The translations under genes were made by a program, and so were the position numbers. A stretch of DNA of 64,000 bases, from positions 62,001 through 126,000 of the forward strand of contig NZ_FZMZ01000005.1 in assembly GCF_900187325.1 (NCBI RefSeq), read 5' to 3'. The DNA comes from Virgibacillus ndiopensis. GTDB lineage: Bacteria > Bacillota > Bacilli > Bacillales > Amphibacillaceae. Positions 7,520-17,360 of this stretch are shown here, in pieces (position 1 is the stretch's first letter; every line of letters starts with the position of its first letter). The notes below the pieces were generated by a model. The model did no database searches. It saw only the letters and a program-made list of their open reading frames with translations, and had not been told where the DNA came from.

Positions 7520-8938
7520 GTGGAGCTTACGATATCGCATTGGTTATATGGGTTATTTACATTAATTATCATTTTAACAATGATTTTCAGAAAAGGTGTT
7601 GTGCTTCCTACTTTACTAGGTACGTTTGTTATTGCCTGGGTGTATAACGGAAGCATCATCGAAGGATTTACTGCAATTTTTAACGCAAACCTAGTTGCCG
7701 CAAAAGAGCTTTTTAGTATTTTCCTAATTATTACCTTCATGATGGCTTTGCTCCATTCTTTAAGAGACCTGGGAGCAGATCGAAGGATGATTCAGCCAAT
7801 CCAGAAAATGATGGTCAATGGCCATGTTTCATTTTTTGTTTTAATCGGTATAACGTATGTGATTTCATTATTTTTCTGGCCGACACCGGCAGTACCGTTG
7901 ATTTGTGCATTACTTGTACCTGCAGCGGTTCGAGCTGGATTACCTGCAATGACGGCAGCGGTTGCAATTGCACTTGCTGGGCAAGGTATGGCATTGTCAT
8001 CTGACTATATTGTGCAGGTTGCACCTAGCTTATCGGCAAAATCTGCTGGTATTGATATTGGGATAGTAGCCGATCAAGCGTTAGTATTATCACTGATTGC
8101 TGGTAGTATTGCGATTGCTATTGCGTATTTGTTGTATCGTAAAACAATACGTCCAAAAGATAGTCCTTTAATTGAAAAAGACTTACAAGCTTTGCAGACA
8201 GAAACCCTATCTACTAACAAGCCACATGCTACTCATTTAAAAAGATGGAGTAAACTTTTTGCTATACTGGTACCACTAGCACTAGTAGCTGTTGTCGTTT
8301 ATATGATGTATACAAAATTAATATCGGGCAGGATGAGTGGATTTGAGGGCGGCGATGGTGCAGCATTTGTTGGTGGCGTTGCTGTAATCTTATTACTTTT
8401 ATCAACCGTAGCCTTTGGAAAACATCATGCATTAGATTATATTAGTAATCACATTACAGATGGATTCGTTTTTGCATTTAAAGCGATGGGGCCGGTAATT
8501 CCAATTGCGGGATTCTTCTTCCTGGGAAGTGGTGATTTTGCTGGTAGTATTTTAGGTGTCGAGGATCCACCGGCATTACTGTTTGATCTTGTTCAATCAA
8601 CGCAGGAGTTTTTACCACAAAGTGCCTTATTAGCAGCATTTAGTGTGCTGATCATTGGGATTATTACTGGTTTGGATGGCTCCGGTTTTTCAGGTCTACC
8701 TCTTACAGGTGCGCTTGCAGCATCGTTAGATAATGCTGGGGTAGATTCGGGGACCTTAGCAGCAATAGGTCAAATGGGAGCGATCTGGACTGGTGGAGGT
8801 ACCATTGTTGCATGGTCGTCTTTAATTGCAATTGCTGGATTTTGTGGGGTATCTGTCATGGACTTGGTCCGTAAAAACTTTATTCCAGTAATTGTTGGTC
8901 TGATCACATCAACGGTGCTGGCTATATTAATCTTTTAA
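7520..8938 (+). CDS. Polytopic membrane transporter of the ion-transporter (ArsB/GntP-like) superfamily
   Basis: A 472-residue protein with about 12 hydrophobic helices in two similar halves. Each half ends in a glycine/serine-rich re-entrant-like stretch (AVAIALAGQGMALSSDYI in the first, GLDGSGFSGLPLTGALAAS in the second), a layout typical of ion-transporter superfamily carriers such as GntP and ArsB types. A polar loop of about 50 residues (IRPKDSPLIEKDL...) separates the halves. The start is the GTG at 7520 with AAGGAAGG just upstream. A longer in-frame reading from 7475 has no ribosome site. The substrate cannot be judged from the sequence, and the flanking genes give no clue. Confidence 0.65.
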   Translation: MELTISHWLYGLFTLIIILTMIFRKGVVLPTLLGTFVIAWVYNGSIIEGFTAIFNANLVAAKELFSIFLIITFMMALLHSLRDLGADRRMIQPIQKMMVNGHVSFFVLIGITYVISLFFWPTPAVPLICALLVPAAVRAGLPAMTAAVAIALAGQGMALSSDYIVQVAPSLSAKSAGIDIGIVADQALVLSLIAGSIAIAIAYLLYRKTIRPKDSPLIEKDLQALQTETLSTNKPHATHLKRWSKLFAILVPLALVAVVVYMMYTKLISGRMSGFEGGDGAAFVGGVAVILLLLSTVAFGKHHALDYISNHITDGFVFAFKAMGPVIPIAGFFFLGSGDFAGSILGVEDPPALLFDLVQSTQEFLPQSALLAAFSVLIIGIITGLDGSGFSGLPLTGALAASLDNAGVDSGTLAAIGQMGAIWTGGGTIVAWSSLIAIAGFCGVSVMDLVRKNFIPVIVGLITSTVLAILIF

Positions 8939-8972
8939 TCAAAATTGCATTCCTGCTGAAAGTGTAGAAAAG

Positions 8973-9005
8973 ACATTCTCAACATAACATGAGAATGTTT
9001 TTTTT
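8973..9005 (+). terminator. Rho-independent terminator
   Basis: ACATTCTC / GAGAATGT stem with an AACATAACAT loop and T8 tail. Confidence 0.9.
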
Positions 9006-9142
9006 GCTTTGAACAAATATAAATATTTATGGGAGGTAGTGAATATACATGGTTTTATGTGGTAGTAGCTCGGGAAATGGTTATTAATACATCCTTGAAA
9101 GTGCTTTTGTTAAATTGAATTCTAACCAGGGAGGAGAAGAAC

Positions 9143-12082
9143 GTGCAAGAACATATCATAGTAACAATTAATGGAGAAGAATTCTTAGCTGAACCGGGAC
9201 AAAATTTGCTTGATTTAATTAATACAACAGAAGAGTTTGTACCACAAATTTGCTATAACGAGTCATTAGGACCGGTACAGACATGTGATACGTGTATGGT
9301 TGAGGTAAATGGCGAAATCGTTCGTGCCTGTGGTACAACAATCAATAAGAGTATGGAAGTTAACACGCAAATGGAGACGACCCATGTTGCTCAAAAAGAA
9401 GCACTTGGTACTATTTTAGAAAAACATGAATTATATTGTACGGTTTGTGACTATAACAATGGAGCATGTGAAATACATAATACTGTAGCAGAATTTGGTT
9501 TAGAGCACCAGTCAAAACCATTCAAACCTAAACCGTATGAAGTAGATAATTCAGGCTCATTTTACCGCTATGATCCAGATCAGTGCATTCTCTGTGGACG
9601 ATGTGTAGAAGTATGTCAGGATGTTCAGGTTAATGAAACACTGTTGATTGACTGGGAACGGGAGCAGCCTCGTGTCGTTTGGGATAACGATGTACCAATT
9701 GACCAATCTTCCTGTGTAAGCTGTGGTCAGTGCGCTACCGTTTGCCCGTGTAATGCGATTATGGAGACCTCTATGATAGGTGAGGCTGGATTTATGACTG
9801 ACCATAAGCCTGGGTTATTACGTTCAATGATTGATTTAACGAAAAAAGCTGAGCCAGGATATGGTCCATTATTTGCTGTCTCTGATACAGAAGCAGCCAT
9901 GCGTGAGGAAAGAATTAATAAGACGAAAACGGTATGTACGTACTGTGGTGTTGGTTGTACGTTTGACGTTTGGACTAAAGATCGCAAAATTTTAAAGGTT
10001 GAACCACAGAAAGATTCGCCTGCAAATGGAATTTCTTCTTGTATTAAGGGGAAATTCGGTTGGGATTATGTGAACTCTGAAGACCGCATAACGAAACCAT
10101 TAATACGTAAAGGTGATCATTTTGCAGAAGTAGAGTGGGACGAAGCACTAACCTATGTTGCGAAACGTTTTAATGACATAAAAGAAGAGCATGGTCCTAA
10201 TGCTCTTGGTTTTATTTCCTCGTCAAAAGCAACAAATGAAGAATCATATTTAATGCAAAAGCTTGCTCGGCAAGTTATTGGCACGAACAATATTGATAAC
10301 TGTTCACGGTATTGTCAGGCCCCTGCAACAAAAGGACTGTTCCGTACGGTTGGTCATGGAGGAGATTCAGGATCGATTGATGACATTGGTGAAGCGGAAA
10401 TGGTAATCACGATTGGATCCAATACAGCAGAATCACACCCAGTTTTAGCTTCCCGAATTAAACGGTCACAAAAATTGTTTGGTCAAAAGCTATTTGTATT
10501 TGATTTACGAAAACACGAAATGGCGAAGCGAGCAGATCGATTCTTACAACCGAAAAGTGGTACGGATCTAGTCTGGCTCTCGGCAATTTCTAGATACATT
10601 ATCGATCAAGGTTGGGAAAACCGTGCATTTATTGATAAATGGGTAAACGATTATGATGCATATAAAGCAAGCTTGGTTAAATTTACAATGAATTATGCAG
10701 AAAAAGTAACAGGAATACCACAAGAAACGTTAAAAGAAATTGCTAAAGAGATAGTTGCTGTCGACAAATTAGCAATCTGTTGGGCAATGGGAGTGACGCA
10801 ACATCAATTAGGCAGTGACACAAGTACAGCAATCTCAAATTTATTACTTATAACCGGTAATTACATGCGAAATGGTACAGGAGCATATCCATTGCGCGGC
10901 CATAACAATGTTCAAGGCTGCAGTGATTTTGGGAGTATGCCAAACTTTTTCCCGGGATATGAAAAGGTTTCTAATAAGGAAGCACAGAAACGCTACGAGA
11001 AGGCGTGGAATACAGACTTGCCTACTGAGCCAGGAAAGGATAACCATGAGATGATGCATGCAATTCATGATGGTGAATTGCGTTCATTGTATGTTCTGGG
11101 GGAAGATACGGGTGTAGTAGATTCCAATATTAATTACGTAACTGCTGCGTTTCGGAAACTCGATTTTTTCGTTGTGCAGGATTTATTTTTAACAAAAACA
11201 GCAGAATATGCAGATGTTATTTTACCTGCTGTTCCAAGTTTGGAAAAAGAAGGGACATTTACGAATACGGAACGGCGTATCCAGCGATTGTATCAATCAC
11301 TGGATCCAGTTGGAGAGTCAAAGGCAGATTGGAAAATCATTATGGAAATTGCGAACAAAATGGGGTATGACTGGAATTATCAACATCCTTCCGAAATCAT
11401 GGAGGAATCAGCTAGTCTAGCACCATTATTTGCTGGAGTGAACTATGATCTATTAATGAATTATAATAGTTTGCAATGGCCTGTAGCAGCTGATGGAACA
11501 GATACACCATTGTTATACGTCGATGGTTTTCCTTTCGACGACAACAAGGCCAAACTTTATCCATTAGATTTTGAATTGCCATATGATACGAGCGAAGAAT
11601 ATGATTTACATGTAAATAATGGTAGGCTACTAGAACATTTTCATGAAGGGAACATGACATACAAATCTGCTGGTATCTCAAGGAAGACACCAAATGCTTT
11701 TATTGAAGTTTCACCGGAACTAGCAAAAGAACGAGGAATCCAGGAAGGTGCAGAGGTCCGATTGACTTCAGATGCTGGTCATGCAAAAGGGGTTGTTCAC
11801 ATTACGAATCGTGTACGTGGTAAAGAATTGTATTTGCCACTTAATGATAATGGTAAATCTGCCGTAAACTATTTGACTGACAATCGTGTCGATAAAGATA
11901 GTAATACGCCTGCATATAAAGAAATTGCTGTTAAAATGGAAGTTTTGAAGAAAAAGGGGAAAAGTCCACTGCCGACTAACAACCATCGGCGTGGAAATCC
12001 ACAGGCCCAAATTGGTGTAAATGTAGAACGGAAGTGGGATCGAGATGACTATACTTTTCTAGGAAGAAAGGTGAAATCGTAA
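9143..12082 (+). CDS. Molybdopterin oxidoreductase, formate dehydrogenase alpha-subunit type
   Basis: A 979-residue cytosolic iron-sulfur/bis-MGD enzyme of the YjgC/YrhE type, annotated as NAD-linked formate dehydrogenase alpha. Domains in order: a 2Fe-2S ferredoxin (Cys37, 48, 51, 63), a NuoG-like cluster (His95, Cys99, 102, 109), two 4Fe-4S clusters (Cys148/151/154/158 and 191/194/197/201), the catalytic-subunit 4Fe-4S (CTYCGVGC at 265-272), the molybdopterin domain with Mo-ligand Cys391 (NCSRYCQAP) in place of selenocysteine, and a C-terminal dinucleotide-binding domain. The Arg of [10 protein letters not shown] is kept, but the residue after the Mo-ligand is Gln, not His. The start is a GTG after GGGAGGAG. 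The stop overlaps the next ATG by one base. Confidence 0.9.
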   Translation: MQEHIIVTINGEEFLAEPGQNLLDLINTTEEFVPQICYNESLGPVQTCDTCMVEVNGEIVRACGTTINKSMEVNTQMETTHVAQKEALGTILEKHELYCTVCDYNNGACEIHNTVAEFGLEHQSKPFKPKPYEVDNSGSFYRYDPDQCILCGRCVEVCQDVQVNETLLIDWEREQPRVVWDNDVPIDQSSCVSCGQCATVCPCNAIMETSMIGEAGFMTDHKPGLLRSMIDLTKKAEPGYGPLFAVSDTEAAMREERINKTKTVCTYCGVGCTFDVWTKDRKILKVEPQKDSPANGISSCIKGKFGWDYVNSEDRITKPLIRKGDHFAEVEWDEALTYVAKRFNDIKEEHGPNALGFISSSKATNEESYLMQKLARQVIGTNNIDNCSRYCQAPATKGLFRTVGHGGDSGSIDDIGEAEMVITIGSNTAESHPVLASRIKRSQKLFGQKLFVFDLRKHEMAKRADRFLQPKSGTDLVWLSAISRYIIDQGWENRAFIDKWVNDYDAYKASLVKFTMNYAEKVTGIPQETLKEIAKEIVAVDKLAICWAMGVTQHQLGSDTSTAISNLLLITGNYMRNGTGAYPLRGHNNVQGCSDFGSMPNFFPGYEKVSNKEAQKRYEKAWNTDLPTEPGKDNHEMMHAIHDGELRSLYVLGEDTGVVDSNINYVTAAFRKLDFFVVQDLFLTKTAEYADVILPAVPSLEKEGTFTNTERRIQRLYQSLDPVGESKADWKIIMEIANKMGYDWNYQHPSEIMEESASLAPLFAGVNYDLLMNYNSLQWPVAADGTDTPLLYVDGFPFDDNKAKLYPLDFELPYDTSEEYDLHVNNGRLLEHFHEGNMTYKSAGISRKTPNAFIEVSPELAKERGIQEGAEVRLTSDAGHAKGVVHITNRVRGKELYLPLNDNGKSAVNYLTDNRVDKDSNTPAYKEIAVKMEVLKKKGKSPLPTNNHRRGNPQAQIGVNVERKWDRDDYTFLGRKVKS

Positions 12083-12549
12083 TGGCTAACCCAATTACAA
12101 ATATTAAACGGAAGGAATTACCGAAAGAGGTTGTTTACGAACGAAATCTTAGAGAAGTTTCAGAAGCATTAAGTGAAAATAAAGATGCCATTCTTAAAGG
12201 GATTGATCTACTCGCAACGGTCAATAGAAATGGTACGTTAGATATGATGAATGCATTCGTAAAGCACAAAGAAGATGCGCTGGAAAATATCATGCAGGAA
12301 TTGAATAAACCGCAATATTCTGCAACCCTTGAGAATTTAAGTAAATTATTTTTGTATCTAGGCGAGTTGGAAATGAATGAACTTCATTATTTTACTGAAA
12401 AATTAAACCGGGGTATGGAAGAAGCGAGGCAAGCTGATAGTTCTAGTAAAACTTCTTATATGAATCTCATTAAATCATTAAAAGATCCGGAGATTAATCG
12501 AAGCATAACCATGCTGCTCAAATTTTTGCGTGGGATGGGAAGAGATTAA
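12082..12549 (+). CDS. DUF1641 protein, partner of the formate-dehydrogenase-type enzyme
   Basis: A 155-residue soluble helical protein of the YjgD/YrhD family (DUF1641). It has a central stretch of regular helices (ENIMQELNKPQYSATLENLSKLFLYLGELEMNELHYF) and a C-terminal DPEINRSITMLLKFLRGMG, the most conserved part of the family. The start overlaps the upstream stop (TAATG), so it is translationally coupled to the molybdoenzyme. This pairing is conserved in Bacillaceae. A chaperone or accessory-subunit role is inferred, not known. Confidence 0.85.
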   Translation: MANPITNIKRKELPKEVVYERNLREVSEALSENKDAILKGIDLLATVNRNGTLDMMNAFVKHKEDALENIMQELNKPQYSATLENLSKLFLYLGELEMNELHYFTEKLNRGMEEARQADSSSKTSYMNLIKSLKDPEINRSITMLLKFLRGMGRD

Positions 12550-12559
12550 TAGATTGGAT

Positions 12560-12589
12560 AGAGCTGCACTGGGGTGTAGCTCCTTTTTT
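12560..12589 (+). terminator. Rho-independent terminator
   Basis: GAGCTGCAC / GTGTAGCTC stem (one G-T pair) with T6 tail, ending the dehydrogenase/DUF1641 operon. The rest of the gap up to 12799 shows no convincing gene. Confidence 0.8.
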
Positions 12590-12799
12590 GGTTTGTTTGT
12601 TCAAACCAAAGGTAGTAGATAACTATATCCTCCGCTTTACACATTCATTGACCGATATACCACAATATTCACGCTTATGCAGATATATCAACCATATCCC
12701 AAGCACTTCAGGCAGCAAAATAAGTTGTACTAAATCTAAACTACATCACATAGCCTTTAATAGGGTAAGTCCTTAACTAAATTTAGGGGAGGTAGAGTG

Positions 12800-14533
12800 A
12801 TGAGTGGTATATTACTTGCAATAATCGGAATGCTAGTTTTTACGTTGGGTTACCGTTATTATTCAAAATTTGTTGCAGAAAAAATATTTCGACTAGATCC
12901 TAACTATGTGACGCCTGCACACCGTTACAAGGACGGCGTCGATTTTGTTCCAACGAATCGGTTTGTATTATGGGGGCACCATTTTACATCTGTTGCAGGT
13001 GCAGCACCAATTGTAGGACCGGCGATAGCTGTTTATTGGGGGTGGTTACCTGCCTTTATATGGGTGATTCTTGGAACAGTCTTTGCTGCGGGTGTTCATG
13101 ACTTTGGTACGTTAGTCCTGTCAGTACGAAACAAGGGACAATCAATCGGAACACTTGCCAATAAGTTAATCGGGCAACGTGCTAAGATTTTGTTTTTATT
13201 CATTATTCTTATATTAGTTTTAATGGTAAATGCTGTGTTTGCTTGGGTGATTGCAAATCTATTTATTTCGTTCCCAGCTAGTGTTGTACCGGTATTTATT
13301 CAAATCCCTTTGGCAATATGGATTGGTTTAGCTGTATACAAGCGAAAGCAGAAAATGCTTGTACCATCATTAATTGCATTAGCTATTATGTACGTAACAG
13401 CGGTTGTAGCAAGTAAAGTGGACTTCTTACAAATTGATTTAGTTCAGTACATGGGTGGAGAAAATGGTGCAGGATTATTCGGTCTAGGTGCAGTTTCGAC
13501 GGCATTTTTCATTTGGATCATCATTTTAATGGTATATGTGTATATCGCTTCTACATTACCAGTTTGGAAGCTATTGCAGCCGCGGGATTTCATTAATTCG
13601 CATCAACTTATTGTTGGCCTGGGCATACTTTATTTAGGATTACTATTCTTAAATCCTGAAGTAACGGCTCCTGTAACTAACGTCGATTCAGATATATCTT
13701 GGTTCCCGCTATTGTTTATTACGATTGCTTGTGGTGCAATCTCAGGCTTTCACGGACTTGTATCATCAGGGACATCCTCAAAACAATTAAATAAAGAAAC
13801 GGATGCACGTTTTGTTGGATATTTAGGTGCAGTTGGTGAAGGTGCTTTAGCATTAATAGCGATCATTGCAGCTGTTACGTTTTTTGGAAGTGCTGATGAA
13901 TTTTTGGCAACCTACAGTAGTTTTGCTGCAGCTGGTGGTGCTGGATTGAATGTATTTGTGGAAGGTGCGAGTAAACTAGCAACGGGCTTAATGATTCCAC
14001 CTGATGTTGCCGCTACAATTGTATCAGTTATTATCGTAAGTTTTGCAGCAACTACATTGGATACATCGGTTCGACTTATGCGCTACATTATTGCTGAACT
14101 AGGCGTTGAGTATAAAATGCCTGTATTGTCAAAAACACATGTTGCTACAACAGTTGCGGTGGTATCGAGTGCAGCTCTAGTGCTATTGCCACAAGGACCA
14201 AAAGGTTTTGGATCAGGTGGTTATCTGCTATGGCCATTGTTCGGTACAGCAAATCAACTGTTAGCAGGAATCAGTTTACTCTTGATTGCAATTTGGCTAA
14301 AACGACTAGGCAGGAATTATGCAGTTGTATTGATTCCAATGATTTTTTTAATGTTTATGACGTTATATGCCATGTTCCAGCAGGTGCTATTTGAATGGTC
14401 ATGGTTCGGGTCAAATTCAAATACACTTCTTTTCGTATTCGGTGCGATTATCTTTGTTTTTGCAATTTGGATAATTCTAACTGCCTTCACTGCATTGACA
14501 AGTAAGATGGATAAAAATATCGATGTAAAATAA
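12800..14533 (+). CDS. cstA: Carbon starvation protein CstA family transporter (short form)
   Basis: A 577-residue integral membrane protein with about 16 hydrophobic helices. Family blocks include the N-terminal GYRYYSKFVAEKIF, VPTNRFVLWGHHFTSVAGAAPIVGPAIAVYWGW, HDFGTLVLSVRNKGQSIG, and GFHGLVSSGTSSKQL. CstA/YjiY proteins take up peptides or pyruvate. This is the short Gram-positive form, lacking the C-terminal extension of the ~700-residue E. coli protein. AGGGGAGGT lies upstream. I prefer the ATG at 12800 to the GTG three bases earlier. A hairpin and a two-gene CC-protein/ATPase unit follow. Confidence 0.93.
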   Translation: MSGILLAIIGMLVFTLGYRYYSKFVAEKIFRLDPNYVTPAHRYKDGVDFVPTNRFVLWGHHFTSVAGAAPIVGPAIAVYWGWLPAFIWVILGTVFAAGVHDFGTLVLSVRNKGQSIGTLANKLIGQRAKILFLFIILILVLMVNAVFAWVIANLFISFPASVVPVFIQIPLAIWIGLAVYKRKQKMLVPSLIALAIMYVTAVVASKVDFLQIDLVQYMGGENGAGLFGLGAVSTAFFIWIIILMVYVYIASTLPVWKLLQPRDFINSHQLIVGLGILYLGLLFLNPEVTAPVTNVDSDISWFPLLFITIACGAISGFHGLVSSGTSSKQLNKETDARFVGYLGAVGEGALALIAIIAAVTFFGSADEFLATYSSFAAAGGAGLNVFVEGASKLATGLMIPPDVAATIVSVIIVSFAATTLDTSVRLMRYIIAELGVEYKMPVLSKTHVATTVAVVSSAALVLLPQGPKGFGSGGYLLWPLFGTANQLLAGISLLLIAIWLKRLGRNYAVVLIPMIFLMFMTLYAMFQQVLFEWSWFGSNSNTLLFVFGAIIFVFAIWIILTAFTALTSKMDKNIDVK

Positions 14534-14548
14534 ATACGTTTTTTACAT

Positions 14549-14582
14549 GGAAAAGGGATCATTTCACAGTGATCCCTTTTCC
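14549..14582 (+). terminator. Hairpin after cstA, probable terminator
   Basis: GGAAAAGGGATCA pairs with TGATCCCTTTTCC. The T-run is part of the stem, so some read-through into the next genes is possible. Confidence 0.6.
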
Positions 14583-14615
14583 TACATAATTTCTGATAAA
14601 GCGGGGTGTAATTTG

Positions 14616-14873
14616 ATGCTAGACAAATTGAAAACATTTGTACAATTTTACGAAGAAGTATTAAACATGCCACATCGTCAAGAAATTGCGCGAGAATTAA
14701 GGGATGAAGACGATTTATTTTTATTGTTACTCTACTCAGAAATGATTGGCATTCCTAACCCTGTTTATTATTATACATTAGAGTTGTATCCTTACATGAT
14801 CGAAAAGTTTCATGACTGGCACTTACGCATGGGTATGGACAAATCACCAATGGCAGGAATTAGATGCTGCTAA
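14616..14873 (+). CDS. cory-CC-star protein (small protein ending in Cys-Cys)
   Basis: An 85-residue acidic protein with no membrane helix. It contains conserved-looking MPHRQEIARELRDEDDLFLLLLYSEM and GIPNPVYYYTLELYPY and ends in GIRCC immediately before the stop. That C-terminal Cys-Cys defines the family NCBI names cory-CC-star. The start is the ATG at 14616 behind GGGGTG. The frame can be read further upstream, but that part runs through the hairpin at 14549-14582. The next gene, an ArsA/Get3-like ATPase, starts 22 bases later, an association known for this family. Function is unknown. The terminal cysteines could bind metal or be modified. Confidence 0.8.
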   Translation: MLDKLKTFVQFYEEVLNMPHRQEIARELRDEDDLFLLLLYSEMIGIPNPVYYYTLELYPYMIEKFHDWHLRMGMDKSPMAGIRCC

Positions 14874-14895
14874 TTTCGTGAAAAGGGGAATAATG

Positions 14896-15828
14896 ATGCG
14901 GGAGCTTACAAACAAAATAGTTTTTGTCGGTGGAAAAGGTGGAGTGGGAAAATCAACGACTTCTGCAGCTATTGCTTGGGAAGCGGCACTTATGGGTCAT
15001 AATACTTTACTTGTCTCAACAGACCCAGCTCACAATTTGGGTGATATTTTTAATCAAAAAATTGGCGGGAAAATAACTCACTTATCAAGAAACCTTTCAG
15101 CATTAGAGATAGATCCTGAAATTGAAACAGCTAACTACATAAAAGGAATTAAGGAAAATATAAAAGGTGTTGTACATTCAGGCATGATCAGTGAGGTTCA
15201 TCGGCAATTGGATACAGCAAAAATGTCACCTGGTGCTGATGAAGCGGCGTTATTTGATAAACTTATTTCGATTATTTTAGAAGAACTGTCAAACTTTGAT
15301 ACGATCATTTTTGATACAGCTCCTACGGGTCATACAATCCGGTTGTTATCATTGCCAGAATTAATGGGCGTTTGGATTGAAGGATTATTGGAAAAGCGTA
15401 AGAAAACGAATGAAAATTATACACAGCTTTTAAATGATGGAGAGCCGATTGAGGATCCAATCTATGATGTTTTAAAAGAACGACAGGAACGGTTTGCAAA
15501 AGCTAGGGAAATTTTATTAGATCCAAGTAAGACAAGCTTTGTATTTGTATTAAACCCAGAACGACTTCCCATTTCAGAAACAAATAAGGCGATTCAATTA
15601 CTTGATAAATATCACTTGCATGTGAAATCATTAATTGTAAATAAAGTATTGCCAGACGATGCTGAAGGTGATTTTATCATAAAACGAAGAGAGCATGAGA
15701 AGCAATACATCAACTTGATAGAAAAAACATTTACAAGACAGCAGTTGATTTACGTTCCGTTGTTTGCAAATGATGTTACGTGTAAGCAGGAATTAGAAGA
15801 GTTTAGTATCTATTTTCAGGAAGGATGA
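14896..15828 (+). CDS. ArsA/Get3-like P-loop ATPase
   Basis: A 310-residue single-domain ATPase with the deviant Walker A GGKGGVGKST, switch-I-like VSTDPAHNLGDIF, and the family signature FDTAPTGHTIRLLSLPE. Only one cysteine (VTCKQELEEF near the C-terminus) is present, so the arsenite-binding cysteines of true ArsA and the CxxC of eukaryotic Get3 are missing. A role in arsenite export is unlikely. The start is taken as the second of two ATGs because AAAGGGGA is then six bases away. It sits in an operon with the CC-terminal protein and the oxidoreductase at 15836. No arsenic genes are nearby. Confidence 0.85.
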   Translation: MRELTNKIVFVGGKGGVGKSTTSAAIAWEAALMGHNTLLVSTDPAHNLGDIFNQKIGGKITHLSRNLSALEIDPEIETANYIKGIKENIKGVVHSGMISEVHRQLDTAKMSPGADEAALFDKLISIILEELSNFDTIIFDTAPTGHTIRLLSLPELMGVWIEGLLEKRKKTNENYTQLLNDGEPIEDPIYDVLKERQERFAKAREILLDPSKTSFVFVLNPERLPISETNKAIQLLDKYHLHVKSLIVNKVLPDDAEGDFIIKRREHEKQYINLIEKTFTRQQLIYVPLFANDVTCKQELEEFSIYFQEG

Positions 15829-15835
15829 CACATGT

Positions 15836-16816
15836 ATGAAAGCTTTTGTTCATGATCATGGAAACTTAAAAATGACGACGATCGACGATCCAAAGGCAGG
15901 GGATGGTGAGGTAGTTGTGGCCATACAGACTGCCGGTCTTAATCATCGTGACCTATTTATCCCGAATCGTAGGGGGAATGATGCGTCTGCACTTGTTATT
16001 GGATCAGACGGTGCAGGTATAATTGAAAGCGTTGGGGCTGGGGTTGAACAAATTTGTGTCGGTGATGAAGTGGTTATTAATCCTGGTCTTCGCTGGTTTG
16101 AAAACAATGTAGCTCCACCACAAGAATTCGATATTTTAGGTATGCCAGATAACGGAACATTCGCCGAAAAAATTGTACTCTCCGCCGAGCAAGTAGAGAA
16201 AAAGCCAGTATATTTGAGTTGGGAAGAAGCAGGAGTTCTTGCTTTATCGGCATTAACAGGCTATCGTGCAATGTTTACAAAAGGCGAATTGCGGAAAGGG
16301 GAGACGATTTTTATCCCTGGTGCAGGTAGCGGTGTTGCTACTTATTTGATTTTATTTGCTAAACATGCTGATGCTAGAGTGATTGTTACCTCCAGAAGCC
16401 AGGAGAAAAGGAATCAAGCACTACAATTAGGTGCAGATATCGCACTTGATACAAATAGTGATTGGACAGAAGAATTAAAAAATGAAACTGTTGATCTTGT
16501 TATTGAAAGTGTCGGTCGTGCGACATTTAATAGGTCTCTAAGCGTTTTAAAGAAAGGCGGCAGAATGGTAACGTTTGGATCATCTACAGAGGATACTGTT
16601 GATCTCAACTTGCGTGAATTCTTCTATGGACAATATCAATTAGTTGGTACCACAATGGGGTCAAGGGAAGAACTTCGCGAAATGCTGAGTTTTATTGAAA
16701 GGCACAGCATTCATCCAGTTGTGGATAGTACGTTTACGTTAGATCAGACTAAAGCTGCGATGGATCATCTAGAACAAGGGAAACAATTTGGAAAAGTGGC
16801 CATTAGAATTAGGTAA
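15836..16816 (+). CDS. Zinc-type alcohol dehydrogenase-like (MDR family) oxidoreductase
   Basis: A 326-residue medium-chain dehydrogenase. The N-terminal GroES-like domain (GEVVVAIQTAGLNHRDLF) lacks the catalytic-zinc cysteine, because NHRDLF replaces the usual CHTDLH. The Rossmann domain has a nucleotide-binding GAGSGVATYLI and SRSQEKRNQALQLGAD. The pattern resembles YogA-like enzymes, which use NADPH to reduce quinones or enones, but the substrate is unknown. It begins 7 bases after the ATPase stop with CAGGAAGGA upstream, so it is probably the third gene of that operon. Confidence 0.82.
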   Translation: MKAFVHDHGNLKMTTIDDPKAGDGEVVVAIQTAGLNHRDLFIPNRRGNDASALVIGSDGAGIIESVGAGVEQICVGDEVVINPGLRWFENNVAPPQEFDILGMPDNGTFAEKIVLSAEQVEKKPVYLSWEEAGVLALSALTGYRAMFTKGELRKGETIFIPGAGSGVATYLILFAKHADARVIVTSRSQEKRNQALQLGADIALDTNSDWTEELKNETVDLVIESVGRATFNRSLSVLKKGGRMVTFGSSTEDTVDLNLREFFYGQYQLVGTTMGSREELREMLSFIERHSIHPVVDSTFTLDQTKAAMDHLEQGKQFGKVAIRIR

Positions 16817-16823
16817 TAGATTA

Positions 16824-16855
16824 TGAGGCTCTCATGATTGAGAGCCTCTATTTTT
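16824..16855 (+). terminator. Rho-independent terminator
   Basis: GAGGCTCTCA / TGAGAGCCTC perfect stem with a four-base loop and T5 tail. Confidence 0.9.
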
Positions 16856-17360
16856 GTACTGATTTTCTTTTTGCCAACTTGGGCCCCTAGTTATTTCTTC
16901 CTTCCATAACGTGAATGAAAACCCGACTGAATAGAACAAAATAACTGTGATAAAAGAATCCATACAATTATATTTAAACAAATCCCTCATATTCTCTTTG
17001 GTTAGGTAATTCACCTTGTCTGTAAACTCGGTAAATATAACTTTAATAGAAATAGTAACCTTCATATCTAGATACGTTACCATCCAATCAAATGCCTCAA
17101 ATTCCGGAATAATGACCAGCCAAATGGTTCACCTTTAAATTCTTCTTGTGTTTTTTCAACTAATTTGTTCTCTTTTCTATTCTCTAAGAACTGTTTCAAC
17201 TTTTGGACTAAAATAATTCTTATTAAGCATCTAATCTAATAAGAATCTAGTCCCATTATTTATAGAAATTCGTTTACGGATAAACATTGAGATAGATTCG
17301 GATTGAATTCCCTTCGAATCTTCTATTGAACCACACAAGCCTTGTTCAAATATAAATGAA
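16856..17360. other. Intergenic region without recognisable gene
   Basis: About 500 AT-rich bases before the gerAA remnant. A minus-strand frame (to 17083) has no ribosome site, resembles nothing I recognise and runs into the terminator stem. The missing 5' part of the germination gene would lie here if it were intact, but I see no readable trace of it. Confidence 0.5.

Noticed and set aside
12588-12776. Plus-strand frame between DUF1641 and cstA
   Set aside because: It begins inside a terminator tail, has no Shine-Dalgarno and an unusual Ser/Tyr/His composition.
16832-17083. Minus-strand open frame of 83 codons
   Set aside because: No ribosome site, unlike any protein I know, and runs into a terminator stem.
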